From CAZGCA01 sp964524145 (lineage in GTDB: Bacteria; Hydrogenedentota; CAZGCA01): DNA of 36,463 bases. The DNA lies in NCBI GenBank assembly GCA_964524145.1, contig CAZGCA010000063.1:1-36463 (forward strand). Reading direction: 5' to 3'. Shown piece after piece: positions 23,639 to 32,156 of this stretch. The notes beneath the pieces are model-generated. The model was not told the DNA's origin, did no database searches, and saw only the letters and a program-made list of their open reading frames with translations. The number at the start of each line of letters is the position of its first letter. The first letter of the stretch is position 1. A program made the translations under genes and the position numbers.

Positions 23639-25289
23639 CAAAGACAAAAAGACCGAGCGTCCCAAGTCCAAAGGTCGGAAGCCAAAACAGCAGACAGCAC
23701 AGCGAGAGCTTGTGGCAACTGTTCGCAAGAAGCAGACTCGTGTAGCCCTGCTCGAAGGCGGCAAACTAACGGAGCTGTTTATCGAGAGAGAGGGAAGCAA
23801 ACGCATACTGGGCAACATATACAATGGTATGGTGAAGAGCATTCTGCCCGGGATTCAGGCGGCGTTTGTTGACATCGGTCTCGAGAAGAACGGTTTTCTC
23901 TATGTATCGAACATCGCCGACGCGGTCGAGGATGTGGGCGACGTCATGGACCTGATGGACCCCGGTAAGCAACGACGACCGCGCAAGATGCGTTCTACAT
24001 CGATCACGGAGTTGCTCGAGCCGGGACAGGAGATCATGGTGCAGGTTGCCAAGGAGCCGTTGGGCAACAAGGGCACGCGCCTGACCACCTTTACGGCGTT
24101 GCCGGGGAGGTTTCTCGTGCTTATGCCGACGGTCAACCAGCTTGGTATATCGCGCCGGATAGCGGACGAAGCCGAACGAACCAGGCTCAGGAAGATCGCC
24201 ATGGAGACCAAGCCTAAGAAGATGGGCGTGATAGTCCGCACGGCGGCTGCAGGTAAGAGTAAGAAGGACTTTCTCGCCGAGAAACAGCGCCTCACGACGG
24301 AGTGGTCGAAGATAAGGCGGCGGATGACATCCTCGCATGCGCCGGCCGTTCTGTATGAAGACCTGGGACATATCGAACGTATCGTGCGCGACCTTTTCAC
24401 AGAGGATATCGACAAGTTTGTTATAGATTCCAGAGAGGCGTACAAACGGATAAAGAAGTTCCTTCAAGGTTTCGGCCCGGGTTTGAGGTCGCGGATGGAA
24501 CTGTACCGCAACAAGATGCCGCTGTTCGAGGCCTACGGGATTGAAAACGAGATCAACAAAGCGCTTCGGCGGAAGGTATGGCTGAGGTGCGGCGGGTATA
24601 TCGTCATCGAGGCCACGGAAGCGCTCGTCGCCATCGACGTGAATACCGGGAAATACACCGGAAAGACGAAGCTGGAAGACACCGTATTCAAGGCCAATGT
24701 CGAGGCCGCGAAAGAGATAGCGCGGCAGGTCCGGCTGCGGGATCTCGGCGGGATAATAGTCATAGATTTCATCGACATGGATTCGCCGAAAAACCGGGCG
24801 GAAGTGATAAGAACGTTCTCTGCAGCCATGGAAGGAGACCGCGCGAAGATCACCATCTCGGAACTGACCGAGCTGGGTCTTGTCGAGATGACGCGCAAGC
24901 GCGTCCGAAGCAGCCTGCTAAAATCGCTGAGCGACACGTGTCCGTACTGTGGAGGGACAGGGCACGTTAAGTCGCTCGAGACGATAACGCTCGAGGCACT
25001 GTCCAAGCTCGAGGCGCTTCTCGCGAAGACCAGAGAGCGGATGGTGATTGTCAGGGTGCATCGCGACGTCCATGCCCGCCTGACCGAGAACCAGATGGAC
25101 GCCGACCTCCTGCAGGAGGTTTCGAGCAAGTACCGGCGGGAAATAGTCGTCGAGACCGGGGAAGGGTTTCATCAGGAAGATGTCGAGTTTGTCAATGGAA
25201 GGACCGGTGAGCGGATAGTGCCGGACGGGAAGCCCGCTGCGGCGGCACCCGCGAAGTCGCGCAGCCGTCGCAGGCGGCGCAAACGATAG
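23622..25289 (+). CDS. rng: Ribonuclease E/G family endoribonuclease
   Basis: 555 residues from the GTG at 23622, seven bases after a near-perfect GGAGGTGA (23608-23615). The enzyme cleaves single-stranded AU-rich RNA in rRNA maturation and mRNA decay. After a basic ~30-residue leader comes the S1 domain (GNIYNGMVKSILPGIQAAFVDIG, then NGFLYVS). The catalytic DNase I-like domain has D339 (AIDVNTGKYTGK) and D385 (VIDFIDMD), and C440-x2-C443 forms the zinc link for dimer contact. The C-terminus is very basic. No long scaffold follows, so it is RNase G-like. Confidence 0.95.
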   Translation: MDKKSSKDKKTERPKSKGRKPKQQTAQRELVATVRKKQTRVALLEGGKLTELFIEREGSKRILGNIYNGMVKSILPGIQAAFVDIGLEKNGFLYVSNIADAVEDVGDVMDLMDPGKQRRPRKMRSTSITELLEPGQEIMVQVAKEPLGNKGTRLTTFTALPGRFLVLMPTVNQLGISRRIADEAERTRLRKIAMETKPKKMGVIVRTAAAGKSKKDFLAEKQRLTTEWSKIRRRMTSSHAPAVLYEDLGHIERIVRDLFTEDIDKFVIDSREAYKRIKKFLQGFGPGLRSRMELYRNKMPLFEAYGIENEINKALRRKVWLRCGGYIVIEATEALVAIDVNTGKYTGKTKLEDTVFKANVEAAKEIARQVRLRDLGGIIVIDFIDMDSPKNRAEVIRTFSAAMEGDRAKITISELTELGLVEMTRKRVRSSLLKSLSDTCPYCGGTGHVKSLETITLEALSKLEALLAKTRERMVIVRVHRDVHARLTENQMDADLLQEVSSKYRREIVVETGEGFHQEDVEFVNGRTGERIVPDGKPAAAAPAKSRSRRRRRKR

Positions 25290-25325
25290 CGGTATGACGG
25301 TTTAGGTATGCGGGGGGCGTGAGCT

Positions 25326-26276
25326 ATGGAGACGGTTCTGGTAACAGGCGGCGCAGGGTTTATCGGGTCTCATCTGGCGGACAGGCTCCTGGAAACCGGA
25401 CACCGGGTAATCGTCTACGACAACTTCAACGATTTCTACGATCCCTCCATAAAACGCGACAACATCTCCGGGGCGGTGCGCCACTCCGATTGCGAGCTGG
25501 TCGAGGGCGATATTCGCGACTTGGACCTGTTGAGGAAGACGTTCGAGCGATGCAGGCCGACGGTTGTTATCCATCTCGCGGCACGAGCCGGGGTGCGGCC
25601 TTCGCTCGAGCAGCCTCGTCTTTACCAGGATGTCAACTGCACGGGTACGCTCAACCTGCTTGAGGTTGCCAGAGAGTTTCCAGTCGAGAATTTCGTGTTC
25701 GGGTCGAGTTCGTCGGTTTACGGGGTGAACCCGAGGGTGCCCTTCAGCGAAGACGACCCGGTCGATCTCCCCATATCGCCGTATGCGGCCACGAAGCGGT
25801 CCAACGAGCTCATGTGCAGAACGTACCATCATCTCTACGGTATGAAGATAGTCTGTCTGCGGTTCTTCACCGTTTACGGTCCGCGTCAAAGGCCCGACCT
25901 TGCGATTCACAAGTTTACGCGGCTCATAGACCGCGGCGAACCCGTTCCAAAGTACGGCGACGGTACGTCCCGCAGAGACTACACGTACATAGACGACATA
26001 TTGCAGGGGGTAGTCGCGGCCATGAAGGCGGAGTTCGGTTTCGAGATAGTGAACCTTGGCGAGTCGGAGACCACCTCGCTGTCAGAACTGATCGAGTTGA
26101 TCGAGAACGCGCTCGGCAAGAAGGCACAGATAGAACAGATGCCCACTCAGGCCGGGGATGTCCCGATAACCTACGCCGACATATCAAAGGCGCGCCAATT
26201 GCTGTACTACGACCCTCACACGAAGATGGCCGAAGGGATCGAACGGTTCGTCGACTGGTACCGGTCGAGCCGCTAG
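25326..26276 (+). CDS. NAD-dependent epimerase/dehydratase, UDP-glucuronate epimerase-like
   Basis: 316 residues of the extended SDR family. The NAD-binding motif GGAGFIG is at residues 8-14 and D32 would hold the ribose. Catalytic residues are S127-S130 and Y153-x3-K157. RFFTVYGPRQRPDLAIHKFT and the C-terminal QAGDVPITYADISKA resemble 4-epimerases of UDP-glucuronate or related sugars used for capsule or LPS. The exact substrate cannot be read. A GGGGGGCG precedes the ATG. It shares the CTAG of its stop with the opposite gene. Confidence 0.9.
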   Translation: METVLVTGGAGFIGSHLADRLLETGHRVIVYDNFNDFYDPSIKRDNISGAVRHSDCELVEGDIRDLDLLRKTFERCRPTVVIHLAARAGVRPSLEQPRLYQDVNCTGTLNLLEVAREFPVENFVFGSSSSVYGVNPRVPFSEDDPVDLPISPYAATKRSNELMCRTYHHLYGMKIVCLRFFTVYGPRQRPDLAIHKFTRLIDRGEPVPKYGDGTSRRDYTYIDDILQGVVAAMKAEFGFEIVNLGESETTSLSELIELIENALGKKAQIEQMPTQAGDVPITYADISKARQLLYYDPHTKMAEGIERFVDWYRSSR

Positions 26277-27967
26277 CCCCCCGTAGACGGCGTCTTGTTC
26301 GGGAGCTTCTTGCGACGCTTTCTCAGTGCGGAAACCCGTGCGGCTGTTGCCCCAGCCAGGACCAATGAACCCACTCCATACAAGGTAGCGCTCGCTGTCC
26401 ATGCAGGGATTGATGCTCGGCCGATCAGGAAGCGTTGGGGCATGAGGTCGCCGTAATCTGAGCTTGTCCACGTGTACGGCAGACACAGCATGGGGTTCAC
26501 CCAGACGAGCGACGCCCATGTCGGGGTCGGACGCCTTTCTTCGCGACGGATTGGCTGGGCCCATTTATACATCGATGGCAAGGGCGCGAAGATCAAAATG
26601 AGCAGAGCGACGGCGAATATGCCTTGAGCAACCCGCTGATCCACGCCAAGCGTGGCCAGGAATACGCCAAGAAGCGAGGTCGCGATTATTACCAGAGCAC
26701 TGATGGCCGCCGTACGCGCCACTACGCTCCACAACTGCGGATCAACAACGGACGCAAGACCAAGAGCCGAGATGCCGATACTCAAGCCTGCCAACGTCAG
26801 CACCAGAGCGAGACCCGACATTGACCCGGGGTTGAACAACCACACGAGGGGACGGAACATTCGCAGCCGGCGCGGTGCGTTGGACGGACGGGTCTTCGTG
26901 CTGAAGCCCTCTGTTGGGAAACTCGCGCTTGCAACGAGGAAGATCATGATCTGTGCCAGGTAGAAGAACAAGATAAGTAACGCCTGGCTATCCTTCTCAA
27001 GCGGCATTGTCTGCGGTGGCGTACCTTGCCCCGCGGTCAGCGTTTGCAGGACCAGAAACGCGAGTATGACAGCGCCAAGTATGAAGAAGGTGAAGAGAAG
27101 CCTCTGATTGGTTGACTTGTTGTCTCTTACGTCTTTCAGCGCGTTGACCGCCCGGTTGAAGAAGTGGAAGAAGACCAACAGATAGACAAACGCCTGAACC
27201 GCCAGAATGAGAAGCACTGTACGGGTAGGGATCGCCCCAAAAAAAACCGGAGAGAGGAATCCTCGCATGCCAAAGAACGGGGTACCGGAACTCAGGCCGC
27301 TCCGCACGCCCATGATCTGCAGCAGCGCGAAAGACAGTATGCCGAGGGGTACGCCCGTCAGAAAGGCGAGCACCAACAGTATGGCATACGTGTGGCCAAC
27401 GCTGCGTGCCGTGCCGAAGCGCGCTGACGCGCTCAATCCAATCATCGATGCCAGCAGTGCAAGCAGGCAGACCGCAACGTAGAAGTAAAGCAGATCCAGC
27501 GGGCTCACGCCGCCGAAGAAGAATATCAGGGCAACGAGCGGTATCGCCGAGACCAGGAAGTAGAGCACATATATCATGTTGGCGACAAGCTTGCCGAGCA
27601 CGATTTGGCGCGGCTTGAGCCGGGTCGTGACAAGCATTTCGTAGGTGTTCCGCTCGCGTTCGCCCGATAACGCCACTGCGGCGAACGCAGGGGTGGCGAG
27701 CAGGACGAAGAAGAGCTGGATCTGGGTAAGCGCAATGAAAATGGTTCTGCCGACATCGGCCGTGGCGTAACTGCGAAGGGCCAGCCCCGAGATCTCGTAA
27801 CCGAGCCAGATCACGAGGATCGCACCCGACATGAGGAGCAACCCGATGCCCTGGAGCACAAACATCCTTCGGCCGCGGAAGTGTGCCCGGACCTGGAGCG
27901 CCACTATCGGGTTCAGTTCGGTGACGCGCGATACCACCTTGCTGAAGGCTGCCCGAACGGCGTTCAT
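26273..27967 (-). CDS. ABC-2 type transporter permease, about 12 segments
   Basis: 564 residues. There are about 12 hydrophobic stretches. The block after the second one, LSGERERNTYEMLVTTRLKPRQIVLGKL, is the hallmark of ABC-2 permeases (NatB/YhaP type). The second half repeats the pattern less clearly, so it could be two fused permease units. The start overlaps the ATPase stop by four bases (ATGA at 27964-27967). The substrate is unknown, and the C-terminus is lysine/arginine-rich. Confidence 0.88.
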   Translation of the reverse strand: MNAVRAAFSKVVSRVTELNPIVALQVRAHFRGRRMFVLQGIGLLLMSGAILVIWLGYEISGLALRSYATADVGRTIFIALTQIQLFFVLLATPAFAAVALSGERERNTYEMLVTTRLKPRQIVLGKLVANMIYVLYFLVSAIPLVALIFFFGGVSPLDLLYFYVAVCLLALLASMIGLSASARFGTARSVGHTYAILLVLAFLTGVPLGILSFALLQIMGVRSGLSSGTPFFGMRGFLSPVFFGAIPTRTVLLILAVQAFVYLLVFFHFFNRAVNALKDVRDNKSTNQRLLFTFFILGAVILAFLVLQTLTAGQGTPPQTMPLEKDSQALLILFFYLAQIMIFLVASASFPTEGFSTKTRPSNAPRRLRMFRPLVWLFNPGSMSGLALVLTLAGLSIGISALGLASVVDPQLWSVVARTAAISALVIIATSLLGVFLATLGVDQRVAQGIFAVALLILIFAPLPSMYKWAQPIRREERRPTPTWASLVWVNPMLCLPYTWTSSDYGDLMPQRFLIGRASIPAWTASATLYGVGSLVLAGATAARVSALRKRRKKLPNKTPSTGG

Positions 27968-28902
27968 GTCACTATTCCCTTTGTCACTTCCATAAAGACG
28001 TCTTCGAGACCGCTCTTCGATTCAACCAGCCCGTACAACTTAACGCCGCGTCTCACCATCGTCGAGACCAGTTCGCACAAGTCCTCTCTGTCGCCGGCAA
28101 AATCGAACGCCACCTTCTCGTCGTTTTCCTTGTCGATGTTTGTGACGCGGCGGTCCTGCGAGAGCAATGCGAGCACAAGTTCCGTGTCCATAACTCTGAG
28201 CTCGACCGACCGAGATGCGCCAATCTTGGCGGTCATCGTCTCCATATCGCCCGATACGATCATCTCGCCTTTCTCGATCACCCCGATGGACGTGCAGAGG
28301 TCGGACAGCTCGGTAAGTATGTGCGACGAGATGAATATCGTCTTGCCCATCCTGCCGAGCTCTTTGAGCAGTGCGCGAATCTCGATTCGTGCTCGCGGGT
28401 CCAGCCCGGCTGCGGGTTCGTCGAGCAACAGAACTTGCGGATCGTGGACGAGTGTTTTCGCCAGGCAGAGCCGCTGCCGCATCCCCTTTGAGAGTTCCTC
28501 GACCAGCGCGTCCCGTTTGGCGACCAGGTCGGTGATCTCGAGTACATCGTCAATCACTTTCTTGCGCACATGTGCCCGTATCTTGAACGCTCGTGCGAAG
28601 AAATCCAGGTACTCCCAGACGCGCACGCTCGCGTACACGCCGAAGATGTCGGGCATGTAGCCCACCAACCGGCGCACCTCGGCGGGCTGTCCCATGACCG
28701 AGTGGCCGTCTATGAATGCATCGCCTTCACTTGGGACGAGAAGAGTCGCGAGCATTCGGATCGTCGTCGTCTTGCCCGCACCGTTCGGCCCGATAAACCC
28801 GAATATCTCGCCCTCCCCCAACTCGAGATCGAGGTGTTTGACTGCCTCGAACTTGCCGAACCGTTGCGTGAACCCCTCGATTCTGATCATGCTGTCAGGC
28901 AT
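27964..28902 (-). CDS. ABC transporter ATP-binding protein
   Basis: 312 residues from the ATG at 28902, which follows GGTGGAG; an in-frame ATG at 28965 would lie deep in the preceding gene. Walker A GPNGAGKTT is at residues 38-46, the signature LSKGMRQRL at 137-145, Walker B LLLDEP at 158-163 and the H-loop histidine at 194. The Q-loop reads GYMPDIFG. After residue ~220 comes a C-terminal regulatory domain typical of ABC-2 exporter ATPases. It starts eight bases inside the upstream gene. Confidence 0.93.
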   Translation of the reverse strand: MPDSMIRIEGFTQRFGKFEAVKHLDLELGEGEIFGFIGPNGAGKTTTIRMLATLLVPSEGDAFIDGHSVMGQPAEVRRLVGYMPDIFGVYASVRVWEYLDFFARAFKIRAHVRKKVIDDVLEITDLVAKRDALVEELSKGMRQRLCLAKTLVHDPQVLLLDEPAAGLDPRARIEIRALLKELGRMGKTIFISSHILTELSDLCTSIGVIEKGEMIVSGDMETMTAKIGASRSVELRVMDTELVLALLSQDRRVTNIDKENDEKVAFDFAGDREDLCELVSTMVRRGVKLYGLVESKSGLEDVFMEVTKGIVT

Positions 28903-31033
28903 CGCTCCACCGTCCTCTCGCTCGTGACGGGGGCTCCAAATGCACGATAAAACCAGTAAGCTCACGCCGTTTCGCTCCTCGCCCTCTCAGTGCCACACGA
29001 AACATCTCTTCGTCTTGCACATCGAAAAAGCCAACAAGCGCCGGCGGCCTTTGAACCGCATTGACCGGTCCGGGCCCCAAGCAAGGAGCATTAATGCGGC
29101 TGAGAAGAAGTTTGGTTGCGAAAATAGGATCTTTCTTGCCTGCAGAAGACTCCCCGTCCGTTGCTGCCGCTGGAATGGCAATGGTCCCCGGAGCATACCC
29201 CCTGGGGCTTCCTAGCCGTCGTGATGCGATCCTTTTCAGGGAAACGTCTCGCACCTCGCCGCGTTGTATCCGACCGATCCGCGTCGGTCCGTAACCGGCG
29301 GTCGAAAGCACGCACGAGTAGATGTCGTGGTCGGTTGCGTTCTCTATGTGCGCCGTAACACCTTCACCCGACGGCCGCCACCGGACGTCAATGCTCCCGT
29401 TGAAGTCCGCGCACCGCCTGCCGACAAAAAACCGTGTTTCCCACATGTTCATGTCTATGCCCCGAACGGAGGTCACGTCGCCGAAGCTCTCCGTGAAGCT
29501 GCTCGAGGAGAATCCTCCCGGCTGGTTGGGCCGAGCCTCGTTCACGAACCAGCCGTCTCCTTGGAAATCCAGCCCGAAGCGTCGCCGTCCTGGAGACATC
29601 AATCCCGCGAACGTTTCGGTGAAAGCCCTGCTTGCCCGGGGCAGATCGCTCTCCGTCGGCCACCCTTTGAGCAGATGTATCACGTTCACCTGGCTCAGAC
29701 CGGACCCGCTGAATCTGAGTCCCAACGCACCGAAGTAGATCGCGACGGTGAATGCAGCTCCTATCAACGGCACTGTCAGAAGCGCCAGTTCACGGCTTCG
29801 TCTTTTCTTCAGAAAGAAGTAGTTTGCCGGTACCACTGCGGCGATGTACAGCAACAGAAACATACCGAGAACGTAGACCGAGGGATACTTCAGCGTCCCT
29901 TCTTCGAATACCGACTCGACCGAATCCACAGTCTGCCCCGTGGCTCCCCTGAGTCTTCCGCGGTAGACGAATCGGTTCGACCGGTCGCTGCGGGACGCGA
30001 AATCGGGGTCCAGCACCTCGAGGACACGCCACCACAAAGGGTTGCCGTCCCATGCCCTCAAGATCGGCGTCTGCGGATCGAACGCGACAAAGACGACACG
30101 ACCCTGCCCGCACATCCTGCCCGCCGCTAGCGTGACAGTCTTGCCCTGCGACGTCCAGAACGTCAGCCCTGGTCTGACCGTGCAGCTGGATACAGGCACG
30201 AGCGAGCTCTCCGGGACGCTTGGTGGTCTGGGAAACCCGGCAGCGACAAGCTCGTCATCGAGTTGCACGGTCTGTAGCCCGTTAAGCTTGACCGGCAGGA
30301 GCGAGGCAACCGGCTCAGGAATGCTCGCGACGCCACCGGTAACAAGCAGCCTCCCGCCCAAGTATGCCCAGTCAACGATCGCCTGCAACTGCTCGCGCGA
30401 AAGCCCGTCAAGCACCGCCGCGTCAATAACAAAGTAATCCAGCGGCGAGTAGCCCATGACAGTCTCGGGAAGGTGTGCCGGGTTCGGATAGGCGGTCGAG
30501 AACCCCATACTGAATTGAGCTTGTTGGCCAATCTGCTCCGAGAGTATCGGCAGGAATCTGTACCCGCCGCCTTCCCGGCTGACGGCCCCCACCACAGGAC
30601 TGTCCCATAACACCCTGTTGCTGAACGTGTTTTTGGCAAGGGTTTTCCTGCCGGACACAAAGGCGACCGTGACTCTGTTCAGTGCTTCCTCGTCTTTGGC
30701 AAACCCGCATATTGTCAAGGTTTTCTGGGAGTTTTCGGGCAGCGAGACGTTCTCCTCGAAACTCACGTCTTTTCCACCGAGAACCAGACGTCCATCAACC
30801 GCGCGGCCCTGGTTCCTGAGCGTGACCCTGAACGGCATCCAACGCCCGACACTGTACTGTCCCCCGAAGGTAGGGGCAGCGACCATATTGACGCTGGCCT
30901 CTCGTGGCGTGTCCGTATCAGTTGTTTCCTCGGCGTGAAGGTGAAGCATTGCACCGCAGGCGATGACGAGAACAGCCGCACCCGGGAAGACACGCGCCGT
31001 AATGGGAGATGTCAGGCGATACAACAGGGGCAT
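28895..31033 (-). CDS. Membrane-anchored protein with amidotransferase-like domain (uncharacterised)
   Basis: 712 residues from the ATG at 31033 (a GTG at 31051 is possible). Residues 1-34 look like a signal or anchor sequence. Residues ~45-135 look like an extracellular beta domain. Residues ~150-240 resemble a class I amidotransferase-like fold (PLDYFVIDAAVLDGLSREQL, GGRLLVTGG) without a clear catalytic Cys-His pair. Membrane segments are near 384-406 and 415-437, around the motif VPANYFFLKKRRSRELALLTV. The rest is probably periplasmic. I recognise the general family but not a function. It heads the operon. Confidence 0.75.
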   Translation of the reverse strand: MPLLYRLTSPITARVFPGAAVLVIACGAMLHLHAEETTDTDTPREASVNMVAAPTFGGQYSVGRWMPFRVTLRNQGRAVDGRLVLGGKDVSFEENVSLPENSQKTLTICGFAKDEEALNRVTVAFVSGRKTLAKNTFSNRVLWDSPVVGAVSREGGGYRFLPILSEQIGQQAQFSMGFSTAYPNPAHLPETVMGYSPLDYFVIDAAVLDGLSREQLQAIVDWAYLGGRLLVTGGVASIPEPVASLLPVKLNGLQTVQLDDELVAAGFPRPPSVPESSLVPVSSCTVRPGLTFWTSQGKTVTLAAGRMCGQGRVVFVAFDPQTPILRAWDGNPLWWRVLEVLDPDFASRSDRSNRFVYRGRLRGATGQTVDSVESVFEEGTLKYPSVYVLGMFLLLYIAAVVPANYFFLKKRRSRELALLTVPLIGAAFTVAIYFGALGLRFSGSGLSQVNVIHLLKGWPTESDLPRASRAFTETFAGLMSPGRRRFGLDFQGDGWFVNEARPNQPGGFSSSSFTESFGDVTSVRGIDMNMWETRFFVGRRCADFNGSIDVRWRPSGEGVTAHIENATDHDIYSCVLSTAGYGPTRIGRIQRGEVRDVSLKRIASRRLGSPRGYAPGTIAIPAAATDGESSAGKKDPIFATKLLLSRINAPCLGPGPVNAVQRPPALVGFFDVQDEEMFRVALRGRGAKRRELTGFIVHLEPPSRARGRWSDA

Positions 31034-31084
31034 AGAAGATCCCACCCTCACTCAACCGACAGCAGTTCAAATCACCTCGGCCAT

Positions 31085-31114
31085 ATTCTATCATCTCACG
31101 TCGAACTCAATCAA
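31085..31114 (-). promoter_or_regulatory. Candidate promoter of the ABC operon (minus strand)
   Basis: Read on the minus strand, TTGATT (31114-31109) is followed 18 bases later by TAGAAT (31090-31085), preceded by TGA to give TGATAGAAT, an extended -10. A transcript would begin about 45 bases before the first start codon of the three-gene operon. The element rests on consensus matching alone. Confidence 0.5.
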
Positions 31115-31199
31115 TGCGGGCGACTGACCACACTTGGGTGGGTTATTCGTGAAGTGACCAGTTATGACCGTCTTTGCGAGAGGCATTTCAACGACAATC

Positions 31200-31228
31200 T
31201 TGTTCTGCCAGCCATGCTCTGATAGAAT
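31200..31228 (+). promoter_or_regulatory. Candidate promoter of the ComF-UroD-PHP operon
   Basis: TTGTTC at 31200-31205 (weak -35) lies 17 bases before TAGAAT at 31223-31228, again preceded by TGA as TGATAGAAT. The -10 region is identical to that of the divergent promoter about 110 bases away. It predicts a leader of roughly 130 bases containing two hairpins. Confidence 0.5.
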
Positions 31229-31285
31229 ACTCTGTGCACTGAACGGAGCGAGCAGGCCGACGTTCGCCGAATGACGAATAGCGAG

Positions 31286-31303
31286 AACCCTTGTTCCAAG
31301 GTT
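31286..31303 (+). other. Leader hairpin 1
   Basis: CCTTG-type stem: CTTG at 31290-31293 with CAAG at 31297-31300 around TTC, extended by a C-G pair and, past a bulged C, by AA-TT. It lies in the untranslated leader of the ComF operon. No T-run follows. A regulatory role is only a possibility. Confidence 0.3.
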
Positions 31304-31320
31304 GTAGGTTGCTGGAGTAT

Positions 31321-31340
31321 GGCCGGCAGCCGAACCGGCC
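31321..31340 (+). other. Leader hairpin 2, GC-rich
   Basis: GGCCGG at 31321-31326 pairs perfectly with CCGGCC at 31335-31340 around an eight-base loop. It ends ten bases before the GAGGAG that serves the GTG at 31365, so it could influence ribosome access. The rest of the 31034-31364 interval shows the two promoters and no other gene. Confidence 0.35.
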
Positions 31341-31364
31341 GAAAGCGCGCGAGGAGCTCATAGG

Positions 31365-32156
31365 GTGGGAACCCCGATGACCGACCGGACATCGATTCCG
31401 GAGACGTTTTCTTCCAGTATCGAACTCCTGAAGGATATGGCGTTTCCGTCCTACTGCAAATGGTGCGACGAGCGCATATTCACGCACGCGAACTTCTTCT
31501 ACTGCCCACGATGCTGGGACCAGATCGAGAAGATCGAGCGGCCGTTCTGCTCTGTGTGCGGCAGGCCTCACGAGAAAGCAGTGGGGTTTGCGCGCGAGGA
31601 CAACTTCCCTTGTGCTGATTGCAGAGAGATCAAACGAAGAGACTGCGACAGGATATATGCCGCGGGCGTCTACGGCGATGTGCTCGAGGACGCGGTGAAA
31701 CGGCTCAAGTTCGGCCGGAAACGGTTGCTGGCGGGACCGATGGGCAGGTTGGCGGCGGAGTTCGCCCGGCAGGAGATTGATATCGCCTCCTATGACATGA
31801 TCGTTCCCGTGCCGCTGCATCCGGTCCGGCGCAGAGAACGCGGTTTCAACCAGGCGGTGTTGCTGGCCGAATCGCTGATACACGAACTTGCACCGTTGGT
31901 GCACCCGGCACGGTTGTGCATGGCGCTCGAGCGCGCTCGCTACACCGCACCTCAAACCACGCTGGACGCAGAGCAGAGAAAGAAGAACATCAAAGGTGCG
32001 TTCGCGGCACAGGCCGGCGCGGAGGTCGAAGGGAAGATCGCGCTCGTCGTAGATGATGTGGTGACGACCGGCTCGACGGTCGGGGAATGTGCAAGAATAC
32101 TGAAGCAGGCTGGTGCCGAGCGTGTTGACGCGCTTGCGGTGGCGAGGCGAGTATGA
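31365..32156 (+). CDS. ComF-family phosphoribosyltransferase-like protein
   Basis: 263 residues from the GTG at 31365, eight bases after GAGGAG; an ATG at 31377 is the alternative start. Four CxxC pairs at C31/C34, C47/C50, C62/C65 and C83/C86 make an unusually cysteine-rich N-terminal zinc ribbon. The C-terminal type I phosphoribosyltransferase domain has the PVPLHPVRRRERGFNQ block and the PRPP loop VVDDVVTTGST at 228-238. ComF proteins are needed for DNA uptake, perhaps with PriA. The UroD gene overlaps the stop by four bases. Confidence 0.9.
   Translation: MGTPMTDRTSIPETFSSSIELLKDMAFPSYCKWCDERIFTHANFFYCPRCWDQIEKIERPFCSVCGRPHEKAVGFAREDNFPCADCREIKRRDCDRIYAAGVYGDVLEDAVKRLKFGRKRLLAGPMGRLAAEFARQEIDIASYDMIVPVPLHPVRRRERGFNQAVLLAESLIHELAPLVHPARLCMALERARYTAPQTTLDAEQRKKNIKGAFAAQAGAEVEGKIALVVDDVVTTGSTVGECARILKQAGAERVDALAVARRV

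Noticed and set aside
27881..28660. 259-codon plus-strand frame over the ABC ATPase
   Set aside because: Serine-rich reverse shadow; the ATPase on the minus strand has every expected motif.
29264..30130. 288-codon plus-strand frame over the 712-residue protein
   Set aside because: Arginine/proline-rich composition and no start signal; the opposite strand has the coherent protein.
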